From JACIWG01 sp049969935 (GTDB lineage: Archaea; Thermoproteota; Nitrososphaeria; JACIWG01), in contig JBMFNX010000013.1 in NCBI GenBank assembly GCA_049969935.1, forward strand, positions 1 to 39,072: a stretch of DNA of 39,072 bases. The letters run 5' to 3'. This document shows positions 22,793 to 32,220 of this stretch, piece after piece. Under the pieces are notes generated by a model. The model was not told the DNA's origin. It ran no database searches and worked only from the letters and a program-made list of their open reading frames with translations. Position 1 is the stretch's first letter. The number at the start of each line of letters is the position of its first letter. The translations under genes were made by a program, and so were the position numbers.

Positions 22793-24157
22793 ATGGATAA
22801 TATAGAGTATTTCTTTAACCCATGCACTGTCGCTGTAGTCGGTGCATCCTCGAAGCCGGGTAAAATAGGTCATGAATGCTTTAAAAGTATGGTTAGGGGA
22901 AACTTTAGGGGAAACGTTTACCCTATAAATCCTAGTGTGCAGGAAGTTTTAGGCAAAAAAGCTTATCCCAGCATCGAAGATGTTCCAGAGGACATAGACC
23001 TTGTAATCTATGCTCTTCCAGCAAAGGATTCTGTTGAAATCTTTAACCAGTTTAAGAGGAAATCTGTTAAAGCTGTAATAATAATATCTGGAGGTTTTAG
23101 AGAGTTTTCAGAAAACGGAGTACTACTTGAAGAGGAAATATTGAGGATAGCAAAAAGAGACGGGTTTAGAATTATTGGACCAAACTGTGTAGGCGTCTTC
23201 GACCCCTATTCTGGCGTAGACAGCCTTTTCCAACCATACGAACGTCTTCCTAGACCCAAGAAAGGTAATATTGCAGTAATTTCCCAAAGCGGCACATTTG
23301 CTGTAACATTCATGGACTGGGCTTCTGAAGAAAATGTGGGTGTTAGCAAGGTTATAAGTATTGGAAATAGGTCTGACGTAGATGAGGCTGAGCTCATCCA
23401 TTTCCTAGACAATGATCCACACACCAAGGTTATATCATTGTATGTTGAAAGCTTCACCAACGGTAGGATGCTTGCTACATCAATAAGGGAATGTAGTAAG
23501 CCTGTAATCGTATTTTTGGCAAGTAGAACATCATATGGTGCTCGAGTAGCAAAATCTCATACTGGGCGTATGGCTTCAAACTATCTTATCGCAAAAGATG
23601 TTATTGGAAGTTGTGGTGCATTTGTAGCTGAAGACCTTCAACAGTTTTATGATGTTTCAAAATGTGTTTCATTATCGAAGAATTTTGTTGGCAAGAATGT
23701 TATGATGATAACTAATGGTGCAGGACCATGTGTTGTTGCAGCCGACCTTATATCAGAATATGGCTTAAGTATGGTGGAACCGTCTGAAAAGTTAGTAAGC
23801 CTTCTTAGGCAAATCTTGCCACCGTATGCAATAGTAAGCAACCCTATAGACTTAACTGGAAGTGCTACATCAAAAGACTTCATAAATGCAGTAAGAGTAT
23901 GTGATGATTCGCATGAAGTCGACATAATAGTGCTTTCTATAGTATTCCAGGATGTTCCATTAGAAGATGATTTTGTGAAACAGCTTAGTCTCGTTAAACC
24001 AAAAAAGCCATTATTTGTTTTCGCTGCAGGCGGACAATATACTCGAGAAAAGTTTAGACTCTTACATGAATCAAATATTCCAGCCTTCCAGAACATAAAA
24101 AATCTTGTATCCTCAATAGATGCTGTAATAGCTTTCACGAAAAAGGGTAAAATCTAA
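22793..24157 (+). CDS. ADP-forming acyl/acetyl-CoA synthetase, alpha-type chain
   Basis: A 454-residue protein with the three domains of NDP-forming acyl-CoA synthetase alpha chains: the CoA-binding Rossmann domain (about 5-130, opening CTVAVVGASSKPGKIGHECF), the first ligase domain (about 155-290, with VISQSGTFAVTFMDWA) and the second ligase domain (about 300-450). His256 in AKSHTGRM matches the phospho-histidine of the SHTG motif. In archaea the enzyme converts acyl-CoA, ADP and phosphate to acid, CoA and ATP, the main energy step in peptide and sugar fermentation. The ATP-grasp beta chain is not in the window, so it must be encoded elsewhere or this protein acts differently (for example related acyltransferase-type proteins). 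Confidence 0.88.
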   Translation: MDNIEYFFNPCTVAVVGASSKPGKIGHECFKSMVRGNFRGNVYPINPSVQEVLGKKAYPSIEDVPEDIDLVIYALPAKDSVEIFNQFKRKSVKAVIIISGGFREFSENGVLLEEEILRIAKRDGFRIIGPNCVGVFDPYSGVDSLFQPYERLPRPKKGNIAVISQSGTFAVTFMDWASEENVGVSKVISIGNRSDVDEAELIHFLDNDPHTKVISLYVESFTNGRMLATSIRECSKPVIVFLASRTSYGARVAKSHTGRMASNYLIAKDVIGSCGAFVAEDLQQFYDVSKCVSLSKNFVGKNVMMITNGAGPCVVAADLISEYGLSMVEPSEKLVSLLRQILPPYAIVSNPIDLTGSATSKDFINAVRVCDDSHEVDIIVLSIVFQDVPLEDDFVKQLSLVKPKKPLFVFAAGGQYTREKFRLLHESNIPAFQNIKNLVSSIDAVIAFTKKGKI

Positions 24158-24173
24158 TTATGGTGCAATGTTT

Positions 24174-25028
24174 ATGTTTGAAGAACTTGTAGGCCTTTCT
24201 CCAGCAATATGCTGGGCTCTTTCACCAATCTTCTACTCGCGTGGATTAAAAAATCTTAGCCCAATAGTTGGAAACTTTTTAAGAGCCTTGCCAGCAACCA
24301 TTATAACATTTATTTCAACAACATTAATTCTTGGATTTGATAAAACATTTAATCTCCCCATAAACGCCTACATTACACTCCTATCTAGTGGGGTGATTGG
24401 ATTAGGTTTAGGTGACCTACTATATCTACTAAGTATAAAGAGAATAGGTCCATCACATTCTATAACCATAACAAGCACATACCCCCTATTAACCATTCTA
24501 ATCTCATTTCTATTTTTAGGCGAGAATATAACATTTTATGTGCTAGCTGGAACAGTCTTCGTTGTCCTCGGAATAACAATAGTTTCTAGAAAAGATGGTG
24601 AAAGGAGAGTGGATTTAATAGGTATAGGTGTTGCAACGCTTGCAGCACTTTTATGGAGTATAAGTATAACACTTGTAGGCTCCATTTCAGGTTCAGTCCA
24701 TCCTTTTGCAGAAAATTTGTGGCGTACGGCAGGCTACATGCTTGCCAGTAGTATAATATTGCTCCTCAATAGGAGAAATGAAAATTTTGTTCTAAAAAGA
24801 GGCTCGATCATAAATATTGCTTTGGGCGGTGTTATCGCACTAAATCTAGGTTGGGCAACATACATTTACAGCATTCAAATTATTGGCCTGTCCAAGGCGA
24901 CAACATTATCTTCCGTATCACCAATATTTACTGCTACAGCAGAATTTTTGATCGAAAAAAGGTTTAGGCTAAACGTCTTCCTCGGAACATTTTTAACTAC
25001 TATTGGAATAATTCTTGTAACATTATAA
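24174..25028 (+). CDS. EamA/DMT-family transporter
   Basis: About 284 residues with ten hydrophobic helices in two EamA repeats. The first repeat ends around GENITFYVLAGTVFVVLGITIV (about 115-135) and the second around FLIEKRFRLNVFLGTFLTTIGIILVTL at the C-terminus. The drug/metabolite transporter family exports amino acids, sugars, nucleotides or drugs. I prefer ATG 24174, with GGTG at 24162-24165 eight nucleotides before it, over ATG 24168. The short 10-16 bp gap to the synthetase gene suggests co-transcription, but no functional link is evident. Confidence 0.86.
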   Translation: MFEELVGLSPAICWALSPIFYSRGLKNLSPIVGNFLRALPATIITFISTTLILGFDKTFNLPINAYITLLSSGVIGLGLGDLLYLLSIKRIGPSHSITITSTYPLLTILISFLFLGENITFYVLAGTVFVVLGITIVSRKDGERRVDLIGIGVATLAALLWSISITLVGSISGSVHPFAENLWRTAGYMLASSIILLLNRRNENFVLKRGSIINIALGGVIALNLGWATYIYSIQIIGLSKATTLSSVSPIFTATAEFLIEKRFRLNVFLGTFLTTIGIILVTL

Positions 25029-25113
25029 TATTATAAAGACATTTAGAATTTCAATCCACATCATGCTACCCCAATTTTTCTAATACAATATTTTTACCCT
25101 TTCTTTACTGATT

Positions 25114-25638
25114 TTATTTTTTAAATTCGTTTACACTATATATTTCCTGCAGCCTTTTTCTAGGCCTTAAAGTGTGAAGGATCTTGGATGCTATTTCTAT
25201 TCCGTCAGCAGGATAGCCTAATGCAAGTAATGCTACAACCTTATACTTTTCAGGAATATTCAAAAGCTTTTTTACAGTATCTTGGTCGAAGCTTCCGACC
25301 CAGCATGTGCCTAGGCCAAGCTCTGTGGCTTCAAGCACCATATTTTGCATGGATATGGCCACGTCAACCACAAACCAGTTTGGTGATGCTTCAGGGTCAC
25401 CGCAGCCTACAATCACTACAGGCGTGTTCTTTAGAAAGCCAGCCCATTTGCCGCTTTCAGCAATCTTCTTCCTCTTCTCGGAGTCTGTGACTATAATATA
25501 GTGCCAAGGTTGACTATTGTGGGCTGAAGGTGCAAGTCTTCCAGCCTCCAAAACCTTTAATATAAGCTTCATTGGAACTTCCTTGTCAAGATATTTTCTA
25601 ACTGACCTCCTTTTCTCTATTGCCTCAAACACGTCCAT
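25114..25638 (-). CDS. Nitroreductase family flavoprotein
   Basis: About 174 residues from MDVFEAIEKRRSVRKYL, the standard opening of nitroreductases with the FMN-binding Arg-Arg-Ser-Arg. Further motifs are APSAHNSQPWHYIIV (FMN and dimer contacts), DVAISMQNMVLEATELGLGTCWVGSF, and the C-terminal ALLALGYPADG. The fold is an FMN homodimer using NAD(P)H to reduce nitroaromatics, quinones or other electron acceptors. Upstream in-frame ATG at 25671 adds 11 residues that do not match the family and sits right after a TATTT/TTTAAAA box; I prefer ATG 25638. No specific partner lies nearby. Confidence 0.87.
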   Translation of the reverse strand: MDVFEAIEKRRSVRKYLDKEVPMKLILKVLEAGRLAPSAHNSQPWHYIIVTDSEKRKKIAESGKWAGFLKNTPVVIVGCGDPEASPNWFVVDVAISMQNMVLEATELGLGTCWVGSFDQDTVKKLLNIPEKYKVVALLALGYPADGIEIASKILHTLRPRKRLQEIYSVNEFKK

Positions 25639-25758
25639 CCTATTCGCACCATATTTTAGATGATATTGCATGCTTTTAAAATTTTAGAAAAATTTTTGCA
25701 GCCATCTTTATTTTTTAAACCTTTTATCGCCAACACTTTTATTCCTTGTTGATGGGAC

Positions 25759-27267
25759 TTGGATAAGGTTTTCCAAAACAGGTTTATTTTAGAAATTTTG
25801 GAAAAATACAAGGTTATTTGGTCAATAGAGCATGCGATGGCACTACTAAGCTGGGACAGTGAAACCTATATGCCTGAAGACGGTGTTGGTGAAAGAAGTG
25901 TTGCCGTCAGCCAGCTTGACCTTCTTAAACAAAAATTTATCACTGAAGAAGGTTTCATTAAACTTGTTGACAGGGCTTCTGAGGAAAGGGATTTGAATGA
26001 GTATGAGTTGGGCTTGCTGAGGGTTCTAAATAGGGCGATTAGAATCTATCGTCTTCTACCACCAAGGCTTATTGAAGAGTTGGCTAAGGTTACGGAGGAG
26101 GCTAAGATTGTTTGGAGGAATGCTAGAATAAATAACAATTTTAAGGCATTTGAACCCTATCTTGAAAAGATATTTTCTCTTTCAAGAGAATGTGCTGACT
26201 ATCTTGGATATAAGGAGCACCCTTATGATGCACTGCTTGACCTTTACGAGGAAGGCTTAACCTCAAAGGATGTTGCCCAGATATTTGATTCTATAAAGGA
26301 TAGGTTGAAGACTGTGTTGGAAAAGATAGAGTCTGAAAGGGTGTTTAGTGAAAGACATCCTCTAGAGGATATAGAATATGATAGAGATTCTATGAGGAAG
26401 GTTAATTTCTGGGTTGCTGAAAAGCTTGGCTATGATAGGAAAAGGTTTAGAATAGATGTTTCAGCCCACCCATTCACAATCCATATGGGTTTAAGGGATG
26501 CCCGTATAACAACAAGGTATGAGGGGAAAGACTTTAAATCAACACTATTTTCAGTAATACACGAGTATGGTCATGCACTGTATGGGCTGCAGCATAATGA
26601 GGCGTTCATGTTCACGCCTTTAGCCAATGGTGCATCCTTAGGTGTTCACGAGTCACAGTCAAGGTTTTGGGAAAATATTGTTGGAAGAAGCATGCAATTC
26701 TGTACTGCAATATATCCTTTCTTAAAAGAAAATCTAGGCTTTCTAGAAAAATTTTCTGTTGAAGATGTTTATAGATACTTTAACATAGTCCGTCCAACAT
26801 TAATTAGGGTTGACGCTGACGAAGTAACATACAACTTTCACATACTGTTAAGGTATGAGCTTGAAAAGCTCACTTTGGCTGGAGAGGTTAGGGTTCAGGA
26901 TCTGCCAACATTATGGAATAGTATGATAGAAGATGTTTTAGGTGTTAGGCCGAAAACAGACTCTGAAGGAGTACTGCAGGACATACACTGGAGTCTAGGT
27001 TCAATTGGATACTTTCCAACATACACTATTGGAACAATCCTTTCAGCACAGCTTCGAAGCCATATTCTAAAGGACATACCAAACTTTTACGATAAAATCT
27101 CAAGACTCGAATTTGATGAAGTGAAAGAGTGGCTTAAGAACAAAATACACTACTGGGGTTCAATGTATCCTCCAAAAGAGCTTCTAAAAAGAATGTTAGG
27201 TGAAGAACTTAATCCACAACACTTTATAAGCTATCTTGAGAAAAAATATTTAGAGAGGTCCATCTAG
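25759..27267 (+). CDS. Carboxypeptidase Taq-type metallocarboxypeptidase (M32)
   Basis: A 502-residue protein of the thermostable M32 family. The zinc site is HEYGH (His268, Glu269, His272) with Glu298 in VHESQSRFWEN as third ligand. Family blocks include MALLSWDSETYMPEDGVGERS near the N-terminus, AHPFTIHMGLRDARITTRY before the zinc site, RVDADEVTYNFHILLRYELE, and the C-terminal WLKNKIHYWGSMYPPKELL. The start is TTG at 25759; an ATG at 25752 is out of frame. A TATA-like CTTTTATTC near 25734-25743 supports it. M32 enzymes remove C-terminal residues from peptides in the cytoplasm and fit with the peptide-uptake operon at 10228-18505. Confidence 0.92.
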   Translation: MDKVFQNRFILEILEKYKVIWSIEHAMALLSWDSETYMPEDGVGERSVAVSQLDLLKQKFITEEGFIKLVDRASEERDLNEYELGLLRVLNRAIRIYRLLPPRLIEELAKVTEEAKIVWRNARINNNFKAFEPYLEKIFSLSRECADYLGYKEHPYDALLDLYEEGLTSKDVAQIFDSIKDRLKTVLEKIESERVFSERHPLEDIEYDRDSMRKVNFWVAEKLGYDRKRFRIDVSAHPFTIHMGLRDARITTRYEGKDFKSTLFSVIHEYGHALYGLQHNEAFMFTPLANGASLGVHESQSRFWENIVGRSMQFCTAIYPFLKENLGFLEKFSVEDVYRYFNIVRPTLIRVDADEVTYNFHILLRYELEKLTLAGEVRVQDLPTLWNSMIEDVLGVRPKTDSEGVLQDIHWSLGSIGYFPTYTIGTILSAQLRSHILKDIPNFYDKISRLEFDEVKEWLKNKIHYWGSMYPPKELLKRMLGEELNPQHFISYLEKKYLERSI

Positions 27268-27275
27268 TTTTTCAG

Positions 27276-27980
27276 CTACCGTGCCCTAGATTGGACTCTT
27301 GGCTCAAGCAACGTCCAAAGCCAGTCAACTAGTTCCCTCACATTCTTTGTTTGGATGTACACGTCACCTGGCCCAGTTATTTCTGTAACCAAACCCTCCC
27401 CTCCCAAAAGCGTTTCTTTTAAGCCTCCAAATTTTTTCACCCTATACTGGCATGTGTCCGAAAAGGCTACAAGATGAAAGTTATCGACAATCAATGCTTC
27501 TCCAGCATTAAGTGTATGCTTATCTATTGCACCAAATGTATTAATAAAAAGTGTTCCTTGACCTGTTGCCTTAATCATAAACAGTCCCTGCCCAAACAAG
27601 CCTCTAGTGAAACCCTGCCATTGTACGTCAAGGTTAACGTCTGATGTGCTCGCCACATAAGAATTTTTTTGTATAATGTACCCTCTTGTTGGCGAAAGTT
27701 TTAGAACCTCTATATCTCCAATTGGGGCAGAAGTGAAGGCGACCTCACCTTTGCCGCCGACCGCGGTATAATCGTTGACAAAAAATGACTGTCTACCTAA
27801 AAGGGTGAGTCCAATAGACCCTAGTAGGCTCTTCTCTCTTTTTCTAGTATGAACTTCTATAGTTGGGCTCATGTATGTCATAGCTCCAGCCTCTCCAACA
27901 ATAGTTTCACCGACATCCAAAGTGACTACAAGCATAGAATATGAAGGCCTATACTTAATCTCAAATTCCATATTAACCAC
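27276..27980 (-). CDS. AIM24 family protein
   Basis: A 234-residue beta-rich protein of the AIM24 (TIGR00266-like) family. The opening FEIKYRPSYSMLVVTLDVGETIVGEAGAMTYMSPTIEV (split into shorter blocks in the protein) and KKFGGLKETLLGGEGLVTEITGPGDVYIQTKN near the C-terminus are diagnostic. The two-layer TRAP-like fold has no known enzyme activity in prokaryotes; the yeast relative acts in mitochondrial membrane organisation. It lies 20 bp downstream of the phosphoesterase gene and in the same direction, so they may share a transcript. Confidence 0.88.
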   Translation of the reverse strand: MVNMEFEIKYRPSYSMLVVTLDVGETIVGEAGAMTYMSPTIEVHTRKREKSLLGSIGLTLLGRQSFFVNDYTAVGGKGEVAFTSAPIGDIEVLKLSPTRGYIIQKNSYVASTSDVNLDVQWQGFTRGLFGQGLFMIKATGQGTLFINTFGAIDKHTLNAGEALIVDNFHLVAFSDTCQYRVKKFGGLKETLLGGEGLVTEITGPGDVYIQTKNVRELVDWLWTLLEPRVQSRAR

Positions 27981-28000
27981 ATAACTATACTATCTCTAGT

Positions 28001-28711
28001 TTATAAATTTAGGAATCGCTCCAACCCCCTACCCTTTTCCACATTCAAGAGCACAATATCTCCTCTAAGGGGCAGTGAAACATTGTATACTGGTACTCCG
28101 TAAACTTCAGCAAACGGTTGGCCTCTATGCGCGTGCCCCGTTATTACTGCATCAAATTTTGGCACCAGATCCTCAAGCCTATTTGAACCCATCTGTTTCA
28201 AAAACTTTGGATTCTCTCCCCTGAGAATTTTTAAGGTTGGCGGATAATGTAGCATGAGAATCTTAATATCACCCTTGCATTCGCTTGAAATTTTTTGTAA
28301 CTTTAGAATCCTTTTCCTGTAAACTTCATCTATACCCGGAACATTCTTTTTCTGCCAAAAGGTAGGCTCATCTAATACTCCTCTAGAACCTACAATGTTA
28401 ACTCTAAAACCTTCTAAATTTATTTCAAAAAGTTCGTCGTTCAAAAATTTTACGTTTGAAAGCTTTTCCTTAACAAGGTCTTCCTTATCTTCGTACTCGT
28501 TGTTTCCAAAACATCCTAATATGGGTACATCTACTTTGTCAAGCAGAACCTTAACATTATCAAGCTGATCAAACTTTCCTCCATCAACAATATCTCCTGC
28601 GAGAAGAAGGAGGGAAGCTTTATATTTAAGAGGCAAAAGCTTTTTCAAGCTTTCCTCAAAAATTTTAAGATATAATGGTGCATGTATGTCAGCAACAGCA
28701 GCTATTTTCAT
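28001..28711 (-). CDS. Calcineurin-like metallophosphoesterase
   Basis: A 236-residue protein with the full metallophosphoesterase motif series: D-x-H in AVADIHAPLY, GD in LLAGDIVDGG, GN in GCFGNNEYED (the His of the usual GNH is replaced by Asn), an isolated His in LMLHYPP, and GHAH in VITGHAHRGQP. Two metal ions are expected. Substrates in this family range from cyclic nucleotides to phosphoproteins and nucleic acids, and cannot be inferred here. The ATG at 28711 is clear. The DNA between this gene and the histidine kinase gene (28712-28842) carries no other coding signal. Confidence 0.87.
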   Translation of the reverse strand: MKIAAVADIHAPLYLKIFEESLKKLLPLKYKASLLLLAGDIVDGGKFDQLDNVKVLLDKVDVPILGCFGNNEYEDKEDLVKEKLSNVKFLNDELFEINLEGFRVNIVGSRGVLDEPTFWQKKNVPGIDEVYRKRILKLQKISSECKGDIKILMLHYPPTLKILRGENPKFLKQMGSNRLEDLVPKFDAVITGHAHRGQPFAEVYGVPVYNVSLPLRGDIVLLNVEKGRGLERFLNL

Positions 28712-28842
28712 CCCATCAAAAATTTTATCTTACAAAAAATAAAAATATTTTCTTTAAAAACAGAGTGGTTAGAATTCTATTAAATATTTATGGCCACTGT
28801 TTCTTCAAAAAATTTTTTGATTTTTATGGTTCTAAAAGCTTT

Positions 28843-30627
28843 TTATCTTGCTCCTCTAAGGGTTGATATAGGAATTGTTATAGTGAATTTTGAACCTTTT
28901 CCTACCTCGCTTCTCACATCTATTTTGCCATTTAATATTTCTATGAAACGCTTGCATATTGCAAGGCCTAAACCTTGTCCCTTAGCCTTTGTTGTAAAGA
29001 ATGGTGTGAAAAGCTTTGGTAAAATATTTTCTGGAATACCTGCACCCGTGTCTTCTACAGCTAATACAATATTATCGTCTACCTTTTCTCCCCTTATTGT
29101 TAAGATGCCACCTTCAGGCATTGCCTGCACAGCATTCAATATAAGATTATAGAGAATACGCTCGAGCAACATTTCGTCACAAACGATTTCTTCTACATTA
29201 ATTTCTTTTCTAACTACAATTTTTTCTGATAGAATTATTTGTGATAGTATCTTTTCAATCATTTGCTGTAAACGTATTCTACTATATTTGGGTGTTATAG
29301 GCTTTGAATAGTCTTGTAAATCCCTTACAATCTTATTCATATAACTTATTTCGTTCTCAATCCTCTTTAGAATGTCTTCTAAACCCTCTTTTTCTAGCAT
29401 AATCTTTGTCCTCTTTGGAAGCTTATCCAAAAATTTGCTCTTTATAATGTAAACGTTATTTATGATGGCCTGAAGTGGGTTTCTCAGGTCATGGCCTACC
29501 ATCATTGTTGCCTCGCCTATTGCAGCAAGCCTTTCAGATTCCCTAAGCTGTCTCGTACGCTCTTCCAGAAGCTTTTCAAGATTTCTCGTATACTCTTGAA
29601 GCTTTTCTTCAGCCTCCTTCAACTTTGTTATATCTCTTCCAACACCAACTATACCAATTATGTTTCCTTTACTGTCACGTAATGGTGAAAGTGATGTTTG
29701 AAAGTATAATGTTTTACCTTCAGCAGTCTTTGTTGACCACTCGTAGGTAACGTTTTCACCCTGTAATGCTTTAATGTTTGCTTCCTCATGAACTTTAGCC
29801 GCTTCATCTCCAAATACGTCTCTTGCAGTCTTTCCAAGAAAAGCTTCTGGACTAGTTTTATATATTTTGGACCATTGCCCGAATACACTAACATGACGCT
29901 GATATCTATCTAAAATAAATACAATATCTGACATTGATTCAACGACTGTCCTAAACTTTTCCTCGCTAGCCTTAAGTTCCCCCTCCATCTGCTTACTCTC
30001 AGTTATATCAAAGTAGAGTGCCTGAATATATTGGGGTATTCCATGTTCGTCGCAAACGTTTCTGAGAAACACCTTAACCCAGATTCTCTTACCATCTTTC
30101 CTAACTACTTGGTAATCTCCTTCAACTTCTAAGTTGGATTCTGTAAACAGCCTGTTTACAGTTTCGTAAAATCTCTTCTTTTCCTCTTGTGGAAGAAGGT
30201 TCTCCAAAACTGACTCGCTTGAAAAGAGTTCGTTTAAACTGTAGCCTGTGATGGTTTCAAAGTTTCCATGAATAAAAACTGGTTTAAGATTCCTGTCCAC
30301 TTGAACTGCTACACCATTGATATTGTCTAAGAATCGTCTATACATTTCCTCCTTATTCCTAAACTCTTCCCTTTCTTTAACCAGAATCGATGTCCCCTTA
30401 TGTAGCAGATAATATATGATAAGACTTGTTATTAATACGAAAACTATTCCCTTTAAAACGCTTATTTGGAAAACTATGTTAAATGCGAATGTTTTTGGGT
30501 CAAAGACTATAGCGTCGGTGATAATAATCCAAGAGTATCCAAATATGCTGTATATTAATGCAACCTTTAAAGGAACATTTGAAACACTCTTATCTCCGCC
30601 TGATTCATCCCCTCTACCATAAAACAA
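28843..30627 (-). CDS. PAS-domain sensor histidine kinase, membrane-anchored
   Basis: A 594-residue sensor kinase. Two membrane helices (about 18-42 and 54-78) precede two PAS-PAC units (about 92-215 and 222-340). A coiled coil (about 335-370) leads to the dimerisation/phosphoacceptor box MVGHDLRNPLQA with His379. The catalytic domain holds the N box (NLILNAVQAMPEGG), G1 (VEDTGAGIP), F box (FTPFFTTKAKG) and G2 (GQGLGLAI). The short loop between the membrane helices gives little room for an outside sensor, so the PAS domains inside the cell probably sense redox, gas or small molecules. No response regulator is in the window. The start is TTG at 30627; no better ATG is nearby. Confidence 0.9.
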   Translation of the reverse strand: MFYGRGDESGGDKSVSNVPLKVALIYSIFGYSWIIITDAIVFDPKTFAFNIVFQISVLKGIVFVLITSLIIYYLLHKGTSILVKEREEFRNKEEMYRRFLDNINGVAVQVDRNLKPVFIHGNFETITGYSLNELFSSESVLENLLPQEEKKRFYETVNRLFTESNLEVEGDYQVVRKDGKRIWVKVFLRNVCDEHGIPQYIQALYFDITESKQMEGELKASEEKFRTVVESMSDIVFILDRYQRHVSVFGQWSKIYKTSPEAFLGKTARDVFGDEAAKVHEEANIKALQGENVTYEWSTKTAEGKTLYFQTSLSPLRDSKGNIIGIVGVGRDITKLKEAEEKLQEYTRNLEKLLEERTRQLRESERLAAIGEATMMVGHDLRNPLQAIINNVYIIKSKFLDKLPKRTKIMLEKEGLEDILKRIENEISYMNKIVRDLQDYSKPITPKYSRIRLQQMIEKILSQIILSEKIVVRKEINVEEIVCDEMLLERILYNLILNAVQAMPEGGILTIRGEKVDDNIVLAVEDTGAGIPENILPKLFTPFFTTKAKGQGLGLAICKRFIEILNGKIDVRSEVGKGSKFTITIPISTLRGAR

Positions 30628-30721
30628 TTTTATCGCAATAAAGTTGAAGAACTTGATTTATAAAATTTTGGAGTATAAATTCGATAAAAATTTTATTCTA
30701 GGAAAAATGATAGCATAGCAC

Positions 30722-31525
30722 ATGAGCCTATCTATTACAATACATCAACTGTCTTTTGGAGAAGATAAAAGAGGAAACCTTTACAAAATTCTTTCACATT
30801 TAGAAAATTCTAGCCAGTACCTTAACATTTTCCCAGAATATTGTATGGGTGTACCAGTAAAGGGTTTAACAGGAAATTTTGTGCAAGAGAATGCTGAACC
30901 AATAGATGGAGAGTTTGTTTCAAAGATAGTTTCTAAAAGCGGGGAAAAAGGGAATGCTGTAGTCTTCACAACCTATTTGAAGGAAAAGGGTGAAGTTTAT
31001 AATGCTGCAATATTGGCTGAAAAGGGACATGTTAAAGGAGTTTATAAGAAAATACACTTGTTCGACGCCTTCGGATATAGGGAGTCTGAAATATTTTCAG
31101 CTGGAGAAGATATAGTTGTAGTAGCCTTAAATGATTTTGTTTTTGGTCTAGCAGTATGTTTTGACCTACGTTTTCCAGAAATATTTAGGATCATGGCCTA
31201 CAGGGGTGCTAACATGTTCATTGTACCCTCTGGCTGGTATAGGGGACAGTATAAGGTTGAACAGTGGAGGGCTTTAACAGCTTCACGAGCTCACGAGAAT
31301 GTGTCATTTCTTGTTGCAGTAGACCAGACAAGCCCGTTCTTTATAGGCCACAGTATTATAGTATCACCATATGGTGTAACAGTTAAGGAATTGGGTGAAG
31401 AGGAGTCTTGTGTCAGCCTGCAAGTGGATTTAAGGGAAGTTGTTGATGCTAGGAAAATTATTCCATCTATAGCTTTATCTAAAACAAAACTTTACAGTAG
31501 ATTATATAATAGTTTGGTGGACTAA
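30722..31525 (+). CDS. Carbon-nitrogen hydrolase (nitrilase superfamily)
   Basis: A 267-residue single-domain CN-hydrolase. The catalytic triad residues are Glu39 (NIFPEYCMG), Lys110 (VYKKIHLFDAFGYRES) and Cys146 (LAVCFDLRFPEIFR). The KIHLFDxxxxxES motif and the FDLRFPE block are closest to omega-amidase/NIT-type amidases. It should hydrolyse an amide in the cytoplasm; the natural substrate is not evident. It is divergent from the histidine kinase gene, with a TATA-like run (TTTTATTC) near 30690-30700 before the ATG. Neighbouring MBL hydrolase and NAD synthetase share no obvious pathway. Confidence 0.9.
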   Translation: MSLSITIHQLSFGEDKRGNLYKILSHLENSSQYLNIFPEYCMGVPVKGLTGNFVQENAEPIDGEFVSKIVSKSGEKGNAVVFTTYLKEKGEVYNAAILAEKGHVKGVYKKIHLFDAFGYRESEIFSAGEDIVVVALNDFVFGLAVCFDLRFPEIFRIMAYRGANMFIVPSGWYRGQYKVEQWRALTASRAHENVSFLVAVDQTSPFFIGHSIIVSPYGVTVKELGEEESCVSLQVDLREVVDARKIIPSIALSKTKLYSRLYNSLVD

Positions 31526-31539
31526 ACTTTGGAACTAAG

Positions 31540-32196
31540 TTACTTTAGTATGACCACTTCAGTGTATCCAGAAGCCTTTTCCTTGAACCTTTTAGCATCC
31601 GATGTACTTCCAACTATTGAACCATAATGCATTGGTATTGCAACTTTAGGCCTTACAATTTTAACCATTTCAACAGCCTCATCAGCTGTCATAACATATG
31701 TTCCACTAACTGGCAGTAATGCAACATCTATTGGCGTATATGAGGCTATTTCTGGAATATTGTCCGTGTCACCAGCATGATATATTCTAACATTTCCAAC
31801 CTGTATAATGTACCCGACACCCTCATACTGTTTCGGGTGAAAGGGTTGTCCTGGTGCCCTAAACTTGTTAATATTATATGCTGGTGTTGCAGTAAACTTT
31901 ATACTACCGTAATCGGCTGTCTCTCCAGGCCTAAGAAACCTTGTCTCTCTAACATTAACATTTTTAATTTTTGCTTCACAGTTCTTTGAAGCCACTATAA
32001 TGGTTTCTGGTTTACTGACCTTCCTGATATCGTTCAAGCTTAGGTGGTCAAAGTGCTCGTGTGAAACAGTAATATAGTCTGCCTTTTCTCCACCACTAAT
32101 CTCGAAGGGGTCAGTGTATACTATTTTGTCACCAAATTTTATTTTAAAGCAATCATGGTTTAGGTAATCAAACTCTATATTCTGATACTTGAACAT
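31540..32196 (-). CDS. MBL-fold metal-dependent hydrolase (UPF0173-like)
   Basis: About 218 residues of the metallo-beta-lactamase fold. It starts FKYQNIEFDYLNHDCFKI and contains the zinc motif SHEHFDHLSL, the Asp/His pair in YHAGDTDN and a late His in IPMHYGS. The layout matches UPF0173 / L-ascorbate-6-phosphate lactonase-like hydrolases, a family with broad and mostly unassigned substrates. The ATG at 32217 lies immediately after a TTTAAA box, so it would be upstream of the transcription start. The next in-frame ATG at 32196 fits a leaderless start and is used here. Confidence 0.85.
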   Translation of the reverse strand: MFKYQNIEFDYLNHDCFKIKFGDKIVYTDPFEISGGEKADYITVSHEHFDHLSLNDIRKVSKPETIIVASKNCEAKIKNVNVRETRFLRPGETADYGSIKFTATPAYNINKFRAPGQPFHPKQYEGVGYIIQVGNVRIYHAGDTDNIPEIASYTPIDVALLPVSGTYVMTADEAVEMVKIVRPKVAIPMHYGSIVGSTSDAKRFKEKASGYTEVVILK

Positions 32197-32220
32197 ACAG
32201 AATCTTAAATCTTGCATGCT

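Noticed and set aside
23647..24138. 163-codon open frame on the minus strand
   Set aside because: It is antisense to the acyl-CoA synthetase alpha gene and has no recognisable motif.
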